Origin: Arenibacter palladensis
Lineage (GTDB): Bacteria; Bacteroidota; Bacteroidia; Flavobacteriales; Flavobacteriaceae
Assembly (NCBI RefSeq): GCF_900129275.1
Contig: NZ_FQUX01000005.1
Span: 186,001 to 250,000, forward strand
Length of the DNA stretch: 64,000 nucleotides
Direction: 5' to 3'
Within the stretch, counting starts at the first letter, position 1; every line of letters begins with the position of its first letter. The translations under genes were made by a program, and so were the position numbers. The notes under the pieces are model-generated. The model did no database searches and was not told the origin of the DNA. It saw nothing but the letters and a program-made list of their open reading frames with translations. Shown here in pieces: positions 1 to 9,058 of the stretch.

Positions 1-1
1 T

Positions 2-832
2 TGGACGGTATTATTTTCACAGAACGAAAAAATAAACGTCATCGTTTTCGGTGCACATCCCGACGATTGCGATATAGACACTGGAGGTACGGCCATTTTA
101 CTGGCCAAGATGGGTCATAACGTAAAATTCGTTTCCTTGACCAACGGTGATGCCGGCCATTATGCCATGGGCGGCGGAGAGCTTGCCAAAGTAAGGATAG
201 CCGAGGCCAAGGAAGCAGGAAAAAGATTTGGCGTAGCCTATACGGTTTTGGACAACCATGATGGGGAATTGATGCCTACTTTGGAAAATAGACTAAAGGT
301 GATACGTGAAATCAGAAAATGGAATGCCGATGTGGTCATTGCGCCCAGACCCAATGATTATCATCCGGACCACCGTTATACAGGGGTTCTGGTACAGGAC
401 GCCGCCTACATGGTAATAGTTCCCAATGTAGCCCCGGAAGTACCACCGCTCCAAAAAAATCCCGTCTTCCTATACTCGGAGGATAGTTTTCAAAAACCCA
501 GCCCGTTCGAACCTGATATTGCTGTCATCATCGATACTGTTTTTGATCAAAAGGTGTATGCTATGTCGGCACACAAATCCCAATTCTTTGAATGGCTTCC
601 TTGGACAGCCGGAAATTTGGACAAAGTACCCAAGGACGATCAGGGCAGATTGGAAATGTTGGCCAATTGGAGATCAAAACCTCCCAAGGAGGATCTCCTG
701 AAATGTGCAGAAAAATGGTACGGAATCAAAGCTTACAGCGCTAAACATATAGAGGGTTTTGAAATATGTGAGTACGGCAAGCAACCCAGCGATGAAGAGA
801 TCAGGACACTTTTCCCCATGCTCCAAAAATAA
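2..832 (+). CDS. PIG-L family (LmbE-like) deacetylase, 5' truncated
   Basis: Zinc-dependent N-deacetylase family that removes acetyl groups from N-acetyl-glucosaminyl or related substrates. The reading frame is open from the first bases of the window, so the true start lies outside. Just inside the edge is the family signature AHPDD (bases 53-67), which carries zinc ligands and the catalytic Asp, and further on YHPDHR supplies the third zinc ligand. The residues before AHPDD (LFSQNEKIN) look like the end of a signal peptide, which suggests export. About 276 residues are visible, close to full length. It converges with the amidohydrolase gene that ends 29 bases beyond its stop. The substrate cannot be told. 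Family call is firm. Confidence 0.85.
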   Translation, partial: WTVLFSQNEKINVIVFGAHPDDCDIDTGGTAILLAKMGHNVKFVSLTNGDAGHYAMGGGELAKVRIAEAKEAGKRFGVAYTVLDNHDGELMPTLENRLKVIREIRKWNADVVIAPRPNDYHPDHRYTGVLVQDAAYMVIVPNVAPEVPPLQKNPVFLYSEDSFQKPSPFEPDIAVIIDTVFDQKVYAMSAHKSQFFEWLPWTAGNLDKVPKDDQGRLEMLANWRSKPPKEDLLKCAEKWYGIKAYSAKHIEGFEICEYGKQPSDEEIRTLFPMLQK

Positions 833-860
833 TCCCAATTAGGACAAAAGGCAGTAGTGC

Positions 861-1928
861 CTAATCCAGGATTTTCTTGGCATTTTCACTATATACTTTC
901 TTCAAAACCTCATCGCTAAGGCCCAGCCCATTGAACGACCAATGATAGGAAGATATATTCTTGTCATAAAAGTGTTCATCCTCGCTTTCAAGAATGCGAA
1001 AGGTTAATTCGTACATTTCCGGGTCGGTTCCCATATCGGTACCATAGACCAATTTATCCTGATACTTTTCGTAAAAGCGTTTTGTATATCGGGGAACAGC
1101 AGCCGTTTCCGCATATCTGGCCGAAATATCGGCGTACATATTATCATATTTATCCAAAAGTCTCCCCAGAATATCCAAATCGTAACTACAATTGGCAAAG
1201 TGACAGGCAATAAAAGTGGTTTTGGGATTTTCCCTAACTGCATTTTCCAAGGTAGTAATTAGTTCTGCATGCGTTAGCAATCCTTCCCTTGTAGTATCTA
1301 TTCTCCATTTGTATGCATTCATCAGGCCATCATTATGGACATCCATTGGTTCGTACATCCACATAGGATCCGCCACATGTATGCTTACCGGCATACCCAA
1401 TTCACCACATTTCTCCCACAAAGGCTTCATCCTATCATCATCCGCATGCATCCCTTCTGCCGGTGTTGGTTTGGAGTAAAAAAATCCAAAACCTTTATCG
1501 CCCAATTCTCCAACGCCCTTTGCTCCCATCTTAAAACATCTTTCCAATTCCTTTACTGCGCGCTTGCTCCATCCTTTTTCTTCGTATCCGGTAAAATCGA
1601 AGCCGCACCATAGCTCAAAACGGTCCCCGTATTTGGAATAAAGATTAACGATACTGTCAAAGGACTTCCCGGTCTGATAAGTGAGTATGATTGATTTAGC
1701 AACCCCTGTCCGGTCCATTGTCTTTACCCATTCACTTATTTCCTGTTCCGACTTTGGATAGGGATGGGAGTGAAAATCCACCGCAGGAAATTTAGCTTTG
1801 GACACCTTGGTACTAGGTGTATTATAAATTGATACTGGATCGTAATCCTTAAGTAGAATGTCTTCCTGCGCTTTTACTGAAACGGAAACAAAAGCAATGC
1901 ATAAAAAAATGGAGTAGTAAATTTTCAT
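861..1928 (-). CDS. Secreted amidohydrolase (Amidohydro_2 type)
   Basis: Metal-dependent hydrolase or decarboxylase of the amidohydrolase superfamily, TIM-barrel type. Metal-ligand motifs appear in order: DFHSHP near the N-terminus, SIHVADP mid-protein, ACHFAN, and the terminal YGTDMG with the catalytic Asp. I start it at 1928 because that Met directly begins a signal peptide (MKIYYSIFLCIAF, cleaved after VKAQ). An in-frame Met at 1976 would add 16 hydrophilic residues in front of it. About 355 residues, exported to the periplasm. The substrate is unknown; relatives act on aromatic carboxylates, lactones or sugar acids. It stands alone between a convergent deacetylase and the usp gene. Confidence 0.75.
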   Translation of the reverse strand: MKIYYSIFLCIAFVSVSVKAQEDILLKDYDPVSIYNTPSTKVSKAKFPAVDFHSHPYPKSEQEISEWVKTMDRTGVAKSIILTYQTGKSFDSIVNLYSKYGDRFELWCGFDFTGYEEKGWSKRAVKELERCFKMGAKGVGELGDKGFGFFYSKPTPAEGMHADDDRMKPLWEKCGELGMPVSIHVADPMWMYEPMDVHNDGLMNAYKWRIDTTREGLLTHAELITTLENAVRENPKTTFIACHFANCSYDLDILGRLLDKYDNMYADISARYAETAAVPRYTKRFYEKYQDKLVYGTDMGTDPEMYELTFRILESEDEHFYDKNISSYHWSFNGLGLSDEVLKKVYSENAKKILD

Positions 1929-2078
1929 ATCGAGATTCATGGAAATTAGACCGTTGCGGTTATCCATGTCTCTCAAATATAATAATTTAAACGTTACTCA
2001 GAACAAGCAATTTAACCTATCCTTGGCATAGACAACGTGCTTAAATAAGGTTGCTGGCCGTATTGACCCCCAAGTCTG

Positions 2079-2900
2079 CTAAATTTTAAAAGTGATAACA
2101 GGTATTTTGGAATGATTGGTCACATCCTCCCCTATACTGCCCATTAAAAAGTGGCTCAGGCCTTTTCTACCATGAGTGGGCAATCCTATTAAATCGGCAT
2201 TCCTACTTTCGCTAAAAGCAAGTATTCCCCTCTCCACAGAGTAGTCGTTATAAATTTCGACTTCCAAACTCGCTTTGGCCAAATGAAGAAACTTATTTAT
2301 TTTCTTAAAAGCATCCTTTGTACTCAGAAAATTATCTCCAGGAGTATTGACATATACTAAAATCAATTCAGCGCCAAGCTTATCCGACAAATTCTTGGCC
2401 CTTTGAAAGGGTTCCAAATTTTCCTCTTCAAAATCACTGGCAAAAACAAATCTCTTTACCTCAAAACCTTCAATATAATCCTTTATTACCAAAACGGGAA
2501 CATTGGAATTTCTAACCATTTTCTCCGCATTGGAACCCACAAAGATTTCTTTGATTCCATCGGTTCCCCGAGAGCCCATAACTATCAGATCTGCCTGGTG
2601 CTTTTCCGCAACCGCATTAACTTCACTATACACTTTATGGTGCTTAACTATAGGTGTAACCTTGATTCCCTTTAGGTATGGCTTTTCCAAAAATGTTTCA
2701 AACCTTTTTTCTGCCAATTTTATCAAGAAAACGGCTTGCTCATAATGTGCCTGCTCATTGGAGGAAACAAGGGCCTCTGACAACTCCAGCATATGCAGGA
2801 CAAAAATCTCGGATCCGTATTTTGTAGCAATGGAAGCGGCCGTTTTTAGTGCATTTTCGGATTGTTCTGAAAAATCGACGGGTACAATAATTTTTTTCAT
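2079..2900 (-). CDS. Tandem universal stress protein
   Basis: Cytoplasmic UspA-type protein made of two fused Usp domains (about residues 1-140 and 148-273). The first carries the ATP-binding pattern MGSRGTDG followed by GSNAEKMVRNSNVPVLV. The second carries THGRKGLSHFLMGSIGEDVTNHSKIPV. Such proteins bind ATP and accumulate under starvation or low oxygen. The gene lies 54 bases downstream of hemN on the same strand, so the two are probably cotranscribed, which fits a microaerobic or anaerobic response unit. Its start is the first Met (MKKIIVPVDFSE), typical of the family. Confidence 0.9.
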   Translation of the reverse strand: MKKIIVPVDFSEQSENALKTAASIATKYGSEIFVLHMLELSEALVSSNEQAHYEQAVFLIKLAEKRFETFLEKPYLKGIKVTPIVKHHKVYSEVNAVAEKHQADLIVMGSRGTDGIKEIFVGSNAEKMVRNSNVPVLVIKDYIEGFEVKRFVFASDFEEENLEPFQRAKNLSDKLGAELILVYVNTPGDNFLSTKDAFKKINKFLHLAKASLEVEIYNDYSVERGILAFSESRNADLIGLPTHGRKGLSHFLMGSIGEDVTNHSKIPVITFKI

Positions 2901-2954
2901 AGATTTATTTTTACTGATTTTATTATCAAGAGCTTAAACACTAGCCCGGTACAT

Positions 2955-4316
2955 CTAAATAGTCATCGAAAACAATCTGGTCTCCGGTGCCTTTCGATGC
3001 AGGTACAGATCGAAAGCCATACACACATTGCGTACAAAAGGCCTTCCTTTTTCGGTAACATAAATACCATTCGAAACAAATTCGACAAGACCATCCATAG
3101 CCATTTCCTTTAGTTTGTCCCGGACCTCATCCAATTCGTTGAACCTTTCGTTTTGATTCTCCCAGCTAGTCTTAAATTTACACATTAAATTTAAGATATG
3201 CTTGCGAATAACCCTGTCTTCTTCGGTTAAAATGTGTCCTCTATAAACAGGAATAATATTACTTTCCACCAGATGGTGATACTCTTCCAGACTTTTTACA
3301 TTTTGTGCAAAACTATCCCAACTATCACTTATACTGGAAATACCCAAACCTACCATTACCCTGGTCTTAGAAGCTGTATATCCCATAAAATTCCTATGCA
3401 AGGTTCCCTTCTCCATAGCTTTGAAAAGCGAATCCGATTTTAGTGAAAAATGATCCATTCCTATTTCCGAATAGCCTACTTCGGCCAATAATGCCTTGCC
3501 CATCTCATACTGCTCACGCTTCTCCTCGGCAGATGGCAAATCGGAATCCTTATACCCTCTCTGTCCATTTCCCTTTAACCAAGGAACATGGGCATAACTA
3601 TAGAATGCCAAACGGTCTGGCATTAATTGTTTGGTCTTTAAAATAGTCTCTATAACATCTTCCTTTGTTTGAAAGGGCAGGCCAAAAATAATATCATGGC
3701 CCACGGAAGTATATCCTATTTCCCTGGCCCATTGGGTAACATTTTTTACATTTTCAAAAGGTTGCCATCTATGAATGGCAAGCTGCACCTTCTTGTTATA
3801 ATCCTGAACCCCATAACTTACCCTTCTAAATCCAACATCATAAAGCGCTTTCAGATGTTCTTTGGTGGTGTTATTGGGATGTCCTTCAAAACTAAACTCG
3901 TAATTCTCCGCACGGGTGGCCGAGGTAAAAATACCGTTGATAAGCCTTGTTAAATTTTCCGGTGAGAAGAAAGTTGGGGTTCCTCCCCCCAAATGAAGCT
4001 CCTTAATTCTTGGTTTTGTTTTAAATAAATCACAATAAAGTTTCCACTCTGTCAGGACATCGCTGATATACGGATTTTCAACTTCATGCCGTTTGGTAAT
4101 TCTTTTATGACACCCACAAAAAGTACAAAGGCTTTCACAGAAGGGTAAGTGGATATATAGACTTATACCTTCGTCCCCATTGCTTTCACTAAAATTTTTG
4201 ACTAAAGTACTTTGCCACTGTCGGCCAGAAAAAGATTCCAAATCCCAATAGGGAACCGTAGGGTAACTGGTATATCTGGGGCCGGGGATATTGTATTTTT
4301 GAACTAAATTGGTCAT
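2955..4316 (-). CDS. hemN: Oxygen-independent coproporphyrinogen III dehydrogenase
   Basis: Radical SAM enzyme that decarboxylates coproporphyrinogen III to protoporphyrinogen IX without oxygen, a late step in haem synthesis. The N-terminus (YNIPGPRYTSYPTVPYWD) is characteristic of true HemN rather than HemW. The iron-sulfur motif CESLCTFCGC holds the three radical SAM cysteines plus the extra HemN cysteine, followed by HLGGGTPTF. Length 453 matches the family (about 457). The upstream region holds a promoter-like motif, a Crp/Fnr-like half-palindrome and an inverted repeat, listed separately. It is the first gene of a likely hemN-usp operon. Confidence 0.93.
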   Translation of the reverse strand: MTNLVQKYNIPGPRYTSYPTVPYWDLESFSGRQWQSTLVKNFSESNGDEGISLYIHLPFCESLCTFCGCHKRITKRHEVENPYISDVLTEWKLYCDLFKTKPRIKELHLGGGTPTFFSPENLTRLINGIFTSATRAENYEFSFEGHPNNTTKEHLKALYDVGFRRVSYGVQDYNKKVQLAIHRWQPFENVKNVTQWAREIGYTSVGHDIIFGLPFQTKEDVIETILKTKQLMPDRLAFYSYAHVPWLKGNGQRGYKDSDLPSAEEKREQYEMGKALLAEVGYSEIGMDHFSLKSDSLFKAMEKGTLHRNFMGYTASKTRVMVGLGISSISDSWDSFAQNVKSLEEYHHLVESNIIPVYRGHILTEEDRVIRKHILNLMCKFKTSWENQNERFNELDEVRDKLKEMAMDGLVEFVSNGIYVTEKGRPFVRNVCMAFDLYLHRKAPETRLFSMTI

Positions 4317-4318
4317 AA

Positions 4319-4339
4319 GCTATTGTTATTTACAATAGC
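4319..4339. repeat. Perfect inverted repeat at the hemN leader
   Basis: Arms GCTATTGT and ACAATAGC (8 bases each, perfect) around a 5-base TATTT loop. It sits 2 bases upstream of the hemN start codon and would cover the predicted transcription start and ribosome-loading region. It could be a repressor operator or an mRNA hairpin that limits translation. Confidence 0.5.
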
Positions 4340-4341
4340 CA

Positions 4342-4349
4342 CAAAAGTA
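4342..4349 (-). promoter_or_regulatory. Candidate hemN -7 promoter element
   Basis: On the minus strand this reads TACTTTTG, an exact match to the Bacteroidota TAnnTTTG element. No TTG -33 element is seen about 20 bases further upstream, as expected for an activator-dependent promoter. Confidence 0.4.
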
Positions 4350-4372
4350 CCACGGGGCCGCCTTTAAAAATA

Positions 4373-4384
4373 TGACACTTATCA
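4373..4384 (-). promoter_or_regulatory. Crp/Fnr-like site upstream of hemN
   Basis: Minus strand TGATAAGTGTCA, an imperfect match to TTGAT-N4-ATCAA. Its centre lies about 41-42 bases upstream of the transcription start implied by the element at 4342-4349, the classical position of a class II Crp/Fnr activator site. This fits oxygen control of hemN. Match quality is modest and the spacing argument depends on the predicted promoter. Confidence 0.3.
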
Positions 4385-4551
4385 GGTTTCGCTACCACCA
4401 ACAAACTAAGGACCACTATTCCAGCCCATTCAATTGCCAAAATAATGATTCTTGGAAGCCTGCCTTAATTTAAAGAATCGTTAAAAACAGTACAATTAGA
4501 AACTAATTTTTTAAATAATCCGTTCTAGAAGTCCCTTTATGATAAAAACTA

Positions 4552-4559
4552 TATTTTTG
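4552..4559 (+). promoter_or_regulatory. Candidate -7 element for the nucleotidyltransferase-kinase operon
   Basis: TATTTTTG matches TAnnTTTG and lies 21 bases before the start codon at 4581, leaving a short leader. No convincing -33 TTG is seen. Confidence 0.35.
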
Positions 4560-4580
4560 TAAACTTAAAAATAACCAATT

Positions 4581-5471
4581 ATGACATTACTTTTAATGGC
4601 GGCCGGTAGTGGAAGCCGATATGGCAAACTAAAACAATTTGACGACTTGGGTCCAAAAGACGAGTTCTTAATGGAATTCAGTATTTATGACGCCCTGAAA
4701 AATGGTTTTGACCACATAGTTGCCATTACAAAAAAGGAAAATGTAGATTTCTTAAAGGAGCATTTATCCAGCAGATTGCCCAAAAATATTAAACTGGATG
4801 TTTTGGCGCAGGAAGTAAACGACCTTCCCGAAGGAGTAACCTTTGAAGGTGAAAGGCTAAAACCATGGGGCACGGCACATGCTGTATGGACCGCTAGAAA
4901 TGTAATTGACAAACCATTTGCCATAATTAATGCGGACGATTATTACGGCAAAAATGCTTTTGAAAGTGCTGCCGATTTCATTAGGACCAATGGCAACAAA
5001 GAAACATTTGGCCTTATTGCCTATATCCTCAAAAACACCTTATCCGAGCATGGATCGGTATCTAGGGGAGTTTGTAAATCGGATGGCGGAAAATTGACTT
5101 CCATTCACGAGCATACCAAAATAGAAGCCAAGGACAATGTAATAATTGATTCCGATTCGGGCACCGAATTTACTGGAGAAGAATTGGTAAGCATGAACTT
5201 CTGGGTTTGTCAGCCTTCCATATTTCCATTTATTACCGAGTACCTCAAGGACTTTATAGGAAATAAGGATAACCATGCCAAAGGGGAAATTTATCTTCCG
5301 TTCGCCATAAAGGAAATGATTGCTAAAAATCTGATAGATGTAGATGTAATTCCTTCCGCAAGTCAATGGTTTGGGGTTACTTATGCCAGCGATAAGGACA
5401 TTGCAGTTGCAGAATTACAGCGTATGACAGACAATAATGGGTATACCTCTCCTCTTTGGGACAATGTTTAG
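4581..5471 (+). CDS. Sugar-1-phosphate nucleotidyltransferase
   Basis: Cytoplasmic nucleotidyltransferase (Rossmann-like NTP_transferase fold) that would join a sugar-1-phosphate to an NTP to give an NDP-sugar. The N-terminal signature LLMAAGSGSRYGKLKQ is the nucleotide-binding loop; KPWGTAHAVW and INADDYYG are the substrate and metal-binding blocks. 296 residues, normal for the family. The next gene is a sugar-1-kinase 12 bases downstream, so the pair would convert a free sugar to its nucleotide form, analogous to the AmgK-MurU pair of cell-wall recycling or the NahK-pyrophosphorylase pair. Which sugar and which nucleotide cannot be decided from sequence. Confidence 0.8.
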   Translation: MTLLLMAAGSGSRYGKLKQFDDLGPKDEFLMEFSIYDALKNGFDHIVAITKKENVDFLKEHLSSRLPKNIKLDVLAQEVNDLPEGVTFEGERLKPWGTAHAVWTARNVIDKPFAIINADDYYGKNAFESAADFIRTNGNKETFGLIAYILKNTLSEHGSVSRGVCKSDGGKLTSIHEHTKIEAKDNVIIDSDSGTEFTGEELVSMNFWVCQPSIFPFITEYLKDFIGNKDNHAKGEIYLPFAIKEMIAKNLIDVDVIPSASQWFGVTYASDKDIAVAELQRMTDNNGYTSPLWDNV

Positions 5472-5483
5472 AACGGCTTATTT

Positions 5484-6557
5484 ATGATTGTAAATAAAAA
5501 TGTTGAGCTCAACGAGCTGTTGCAAAACTTCTCTATAGATAGGAAAACCTATGAGTTCCAAGGAATAAACCAAGGTTATATCAATGACACCTATTTGGTC
5601 CTGGACAACCAATACCCCTTGTATATACTCCAAAGAGTAAACCACAATGTCTTTAAGGATGTACATGGGCTAATGGGCAATATTGCCAACGCCTTTCAAC
5701 ATTTGGAGGACGAAAATTACACGGCCATTGAACTCCTTAAAACGGAATCGGACAATTCTTATTATAAGGATAAAAAAACAGGTTATTGGAGGTTGATGTC
5801 CTATATCAACAATACCACGGCCTACGACAATGCCACGGATACCAACATTGCATTCGAGGCCGGAAGGGTGGTTGGAAAATTCCATCAACTTTTGGCGGAG
5901 GCGGCCTTGGACAAATATGTGGATACCATCCCTAATTTTCACAATCTCCCTTTAAGGGAAAAGCAATTTGAGGAATCCATTCAATCCGCGAAAGCAGAAA
6001 AATTGGAAACTGCCGAAAATGCCATAAGCTTTGCTAAGGAAACCTTGGAAAAACTGAAAATTTTGGACAATTCCAAGTTGCCGTTGCGTGTTTGTCACAA
6101 CGACACCAAATTAAACAACATCCTTTTCTCCAAAGAAGACAATAAGGCACTTTGCCTTATAGACCTGGACACCATCATGAAAGGGTATTTTTACTTTGAT
6201 TTTGGCGATGCCATAAGAACTGTTGCCAATACCGCCGCCGAAGATGAACAGGATCACGACAAGATTACTTTTGAAAGACCATTGTTCGAAGCCTTTATAA
6301 GGGGCCTTGAGAGTAACGGTCCCTTTTTATCTAAAGAAGAAATTGACCTCTTGCCTTGGGGTGCCGTATTTATGCCCTTCATTCACGGTTTAAGGGCCCT
6401 AACTGACTATTTGAACGACAATATATATTACAAGGTATCTTACGAAAACCAGAATTTGGACCGCTGCCTAAGCTTGTTCAATTTTACCAATAAAGCCCTT
6501 CAAGAAATAGAATATATGACCCAAGTGGTCAAGGAGGGGCTTACACCAAAGGTTTAA
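5484..6557 (+). CDS. Aminoglycoside-phosphotransferase-fold sugar kinase (NahK-like)
   Basis: ATP-dependent sugar kinase of the APH/choline kinase fold, similar in motif pattern to N-acetylhexosamine 1-kinase. Visible blocks: GINQGYINDTYLV near residues 25-40, LQRVNHNVFKDVHGLM, the catalytic Brenner-type motif VCHNDTKLNNILF and the metal-binding LIDLDT followed by YFDFGDAIR. 357 residues, cytoplasmic. It follows the nucleotidyltransferase by 12 bases, so they form an operon that salvages a hexosamine-type sugar into an NDP-sugar. Donor and acceptor are inferred from family; an alternative is anhydro-sugar or MurNAc recycling. Confidence 0.8.
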   Translation: MIVNKNVELNELLQNFSIDRKTYEFQGINQGYINDTYLVLDNQYPLYILQRVNHNVFKDVHGLMGNIANAFQHLEDENYTAIELLKTESDNSYYKDKKTGYWRLMSYINNTTAYDNATDTNIAFEAGRVVGKFHQLLAEAALDKYVDTIPNFHNLPLREKQFEESIQSAKAEKLETAENAISFAKETLEKLKILDNSKLPLRVCHNDTKLNNILFSKEDNKALCLIDLDTIMKGYFYFDFGDAIRTVANTAAEDEQDHDKITFERPLFEAFIRGLESNGPFLSKEEIDLLPWGAVFMPFIHGLRALTDYLNDNIYYKVSYENQNLDRCLSLFNFTNKALQEIEYMTQVVKEGLTPKV

Positions 6558-6581
6558 AACATTTTTGGGTTTTGGTATCGA

Positions 6582-7598
6582 TTAAACCCTTCTGGTGGAA
6601 TCCCTAACGATTAGACTGGTTTTAATCACCTTGGTGGTACAATCCCTATATTCCTTGCTCTCTATCCGTTCAATAAGGACCTTGGCCGCCGTCTCCCCTA
6701 TATAAGTACCGTGCTGACTCACTGCAGTAAGTGCCGGACTTACGTAGCGCGATAATTTGCCATTGGTAAATCCTATTACGGAGATATCTTCCGGCACCCT
6801 ATACCCCCTGGCCTTAATCAATCTCAAGACTTCTACCGCCGTAATTTCATCCAAAGCCATAATACCGTCTATAGGTTTGTAATTCAATAAAAAAGTTATT
6901 AGAACTTCCATATCGTCCTCCTTGCCTACCCTTAATATTAATTTATCATCAAAGGGAATACCAGACTCTTCCAAGGCTTTCTTATATCCTTCCACCCGAA
7001 GTTTCCCCACGCTGGAATGATCAATAGCGGTAACTAGGGCAACCGTTTTGCAACCGAGGTTTATAAAATATTTGGTGGTTTTATAACCGGCCTCAAAATC
7101 ATCAACCACTACCTTGTCACATGGGATCACATCCGAAACCCTATCGAACATTACCAAAGGAATCTGTTCGTCCAAGATATTTTGAAAATGATCCAGTTTG
7201 TTTTTAAACTGTGTTTCTTCCGCCATGGACACAATTAATCCATCAACGGTACCACCTCCTAGAAACTCAAGGGTGGCAACCTCCTTTTCATAGGATTCAT
7301 CACTGATACAGCTAAGTAGAATATATCCACGTTCATTAGCTACTTTTTCAATCCCTGAAAATACCTGTGTAAAAAAATAATTGAGAATATTGGGAACTAC
7401 AACCCCTATGGTCTTTGTCTTCCGCTGCAATAAACTAAGGGCCACTTTATTTGGCCTATATTTATTGTCCTTGGCAAACTGCTGTATTTTGGCCTTTAGT
7501 CCATCGCTAATTTCATGGCTATCATTGATGGCCTTGGAAACCGTTGAAATGGAAACACCAAAATATTGGGCAATCTCCTTTAGGGTTATTTTTTTCAT
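6582..7598 (-). CDS. LacI-family regulator of the xylose genes
   Basis: DNA-binding transcriptional regulator. N-terminal helix-turn-helix ITLKEIAQYFGVSISTVSKAIND with hinge region up to about residue 60, then a periplasmic-binding-protein-like sensor domain (about 62-335). 338 residues, standard for LacI/GalR. It lies 124 bases downstream of xylA on the same strand, which makes xylose or a derivative the likely ligand. A LacI-type operator is seen upstream of xylB at 10747-10760. Whether it represses or activates is not shown. Confidence 0.88.
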   Translation of the reverse strand: MKKITLKEIAQYFGVSISTVSKAINDSHEISDGLKAKIQQFAKDNKYRPNKVALSLLQRKTKTIGVVVPNILNYFFTQVFSGIEKVANERGYILLSCISDESYEKEVATLEFLGGGTVDGLIVSMAEETQFKNKLDHFQNILDEQIPLVMFDRVSDVIPCDKVVVDDFEAGYKTTKYFINLGCKTVALVTAIDHSSVGKLRVEGYKKALEESGIPFDDKLILRVGKEDDMEVLITFLLNYKPIDGIMALDEITAVEVLRLIKARGYRVPEDISVIGFTNGKLSRYVSPALTAVSQHGTYIGETAAKVLIERIESKEYRDCTTKVIKTSLIVRDSTRRV

Positions 7599-7651
7599 AG
7601 AATTATCTTATCCCGAATTTCGGTAAAATAACTCCCTTTATAATATTATTA

Positions 7652-7674
7652 AAAGATTTTTTGTAAAAATCTTT
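7652..7674. repeat. AT-rich perfect inverted repeat between xylA and lacI
   Basis: Arms AAAGATTTTT and AAAAATCTTT around TGT. It lies after the xylA stop and before the regulator gene. It could be a weak terminator or processing site for xylBA, or part of the regulator promoter. Being only A/T apart from one G-C pair per arm, its thermodynamic strength is low. Confidence 0.35.
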
Positions 7675-7722
7675 AGATTAACCCAAGTCGATCGCCCAAT
7701 AGCTTAGTGCTATTTATGCCTC

Positions 7723-9048
7723 TTATATGTATTGATTGATGATGTTCTCGAACAACTCCTGTTTCCCGCTCTGCAACTTCAATTCCCCATTTTCTTGGGC
7801 AATTTTGTAAAGGGCTTCCAAGTTCAACTTACCATTCTCAAAGTCCTTCCCTTTGCCTGAATCGAAGGAACTGTATCTTTCCGCAAGCATCTTCTCATAG
7901 GCAGAGGAAGAAATAATCCTATCTGCAGTAAGCAAGGCACGAGCAAAGGTGTCCGCACCACCAATATGGGCATGGAAAACATCATCCAAATCCGTAGAAT
8001 TCCTTCTTATTTTGGCATCAAAGTTTACGCCACCACCTTGCAGTCCACCCGCTTTAAGGAAAACCAACATGGCCTCGGTAGTTTCTTGAATATTGTTTGG
8101 GAACTGATCGGTATCCCATCCATTTTGGTAATCCCCCCTATTGGCATCTATACTACCCAACATTCCGGCCTTCGCCGCCACTGCCAATTCATGTTGAAAA
8201 GTATGCTGGGCCAAGGTGGCATGATTCACCTCTATGTTTATTTTAAAATCTTTCTCCAAACCGTATTCACGTAGGAAACCTATTGCAGTTGCCGTATCAA
8301 AATCGTATTGATGCTTGGAAGGCTCCATAGGCTTGGGCTCTATAAAAAAGGTTCCCATAAATCCTTGGGCTCTGGCATAATCCCTGGCCATCCCTAAGAA
8401 TTGGGCCATATGATCCAGTTCGCGTCCCATATCCGTATTCAAAAGGGACATATATCCTTCCCTTCCGCCCCAGAAAACATAATTCTCGCCGCCAAGGGCA
8501 ATAGTAGCATCCAAGGCCAATTTTATCTGGCCCCCTGCCCTTGCCACTACATTAAAATCAGGGTTGGTAGCAGCCCCGTTCATATAACGTGGATTGGAGA
8601 AACAATTGGCAGTTCCCCACAATAATTTGATTCCTGAGTCGGCCTTTTTTTCCTTCAAATAATCGGTAATTACAGACAAACGTTTCTCAGATTCCGCAAA
8701 AGTGGCTCCTTCCTGAATAAGATCGAAATCATGGAAGCAAAAATAATCAAACCCCATTTTACTGATAAACTCAAAAGCTGCATCTGCCTTGTCCTTGGCC
8801 GCCTGCACAGGGTCCGAAGACTGGTCCCAAGCAAAATTCTGGGTACCTGGACCAAACGGATCCGCTCCCTGTCCGCAGAAGGTATGCCAATAGGCTATGG
8901 CAAACTTAAAATGCTCGCGCATGGTTTTCCCAGCAACCACTTGGTCTGGATTATAATATTTGAATGCCAAAGGATTATCGGATTCCTTACCTTCAAATTT
9001 AATATCACCTATTCCTTTAAAGTATTCTTTGTTTCCAATTATTGCCAT
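7723..9048 (-). CDS. xylA: Xylose isomerase
   Basis: Converts D-xylose to D-xylulose, a divalent metal-dependent TIM-barrel enzyme in the cytoplasm. Diagnostic blocks are present in order: [15 protein letters not shown], the catalytic-His segment CFHDFDL, the metal-ligand [15 protein letters not shown] and [18 protein letters not shown], and the late GSIDANRGD. 441 residues, the class II length. It follows xylB by 10 bases, so the two are cotranscribed. No xylose transporter or xylosidase is present in the window, so uptake must be encoded elsewhere. Confidence 0.96.
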   Translation of the reverse strand: MAIIGNKEYFKGIGDIKFEGKESDNPLAFKYYNPDQVVAGKTMREHFKFAIAYWHTFCGQGADPFGPGTQNFAWDQSSDPVQAAKDKADAAFEFISKMGFDYFCFHDFDLIQEGATFAESEKRLSVITDYLKEKKADSGIKLLWGTANCFSNPRYMNGAATNPDFNVVARAGGQIKLALDATIALGGENYVFWGGREGYMSLLNTDMGRELDHMAQFLGMARDYARAQGFMGTFFIEPKPMEPSKHQYDFDTATAIGFLREYGLEKDFKINIEVNHATLAQHTFQHELAVAAKAGMLGSIDANRGDYQNGWDTDQFPNNIQETTEAMLVFLKAGGLQGGGVNFDAKIRRNSTDLDDVFHAHIGGADTFARALLTADRIISSSAYEKMLAERYSSFDSGKGKDFENGKLNLEALYKIAQENGELKLQSGKQELFENIINQYI

Positions 9049-9058
9049 CTCTTATTTA

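Noticed and set aside
2901-2954. Possible Fnr site upstream of usp (TGAT...ATCA)
   Set aside because: The spacing is 6 bases, not 4, and usp is more simply explained as the second gene after hemN.
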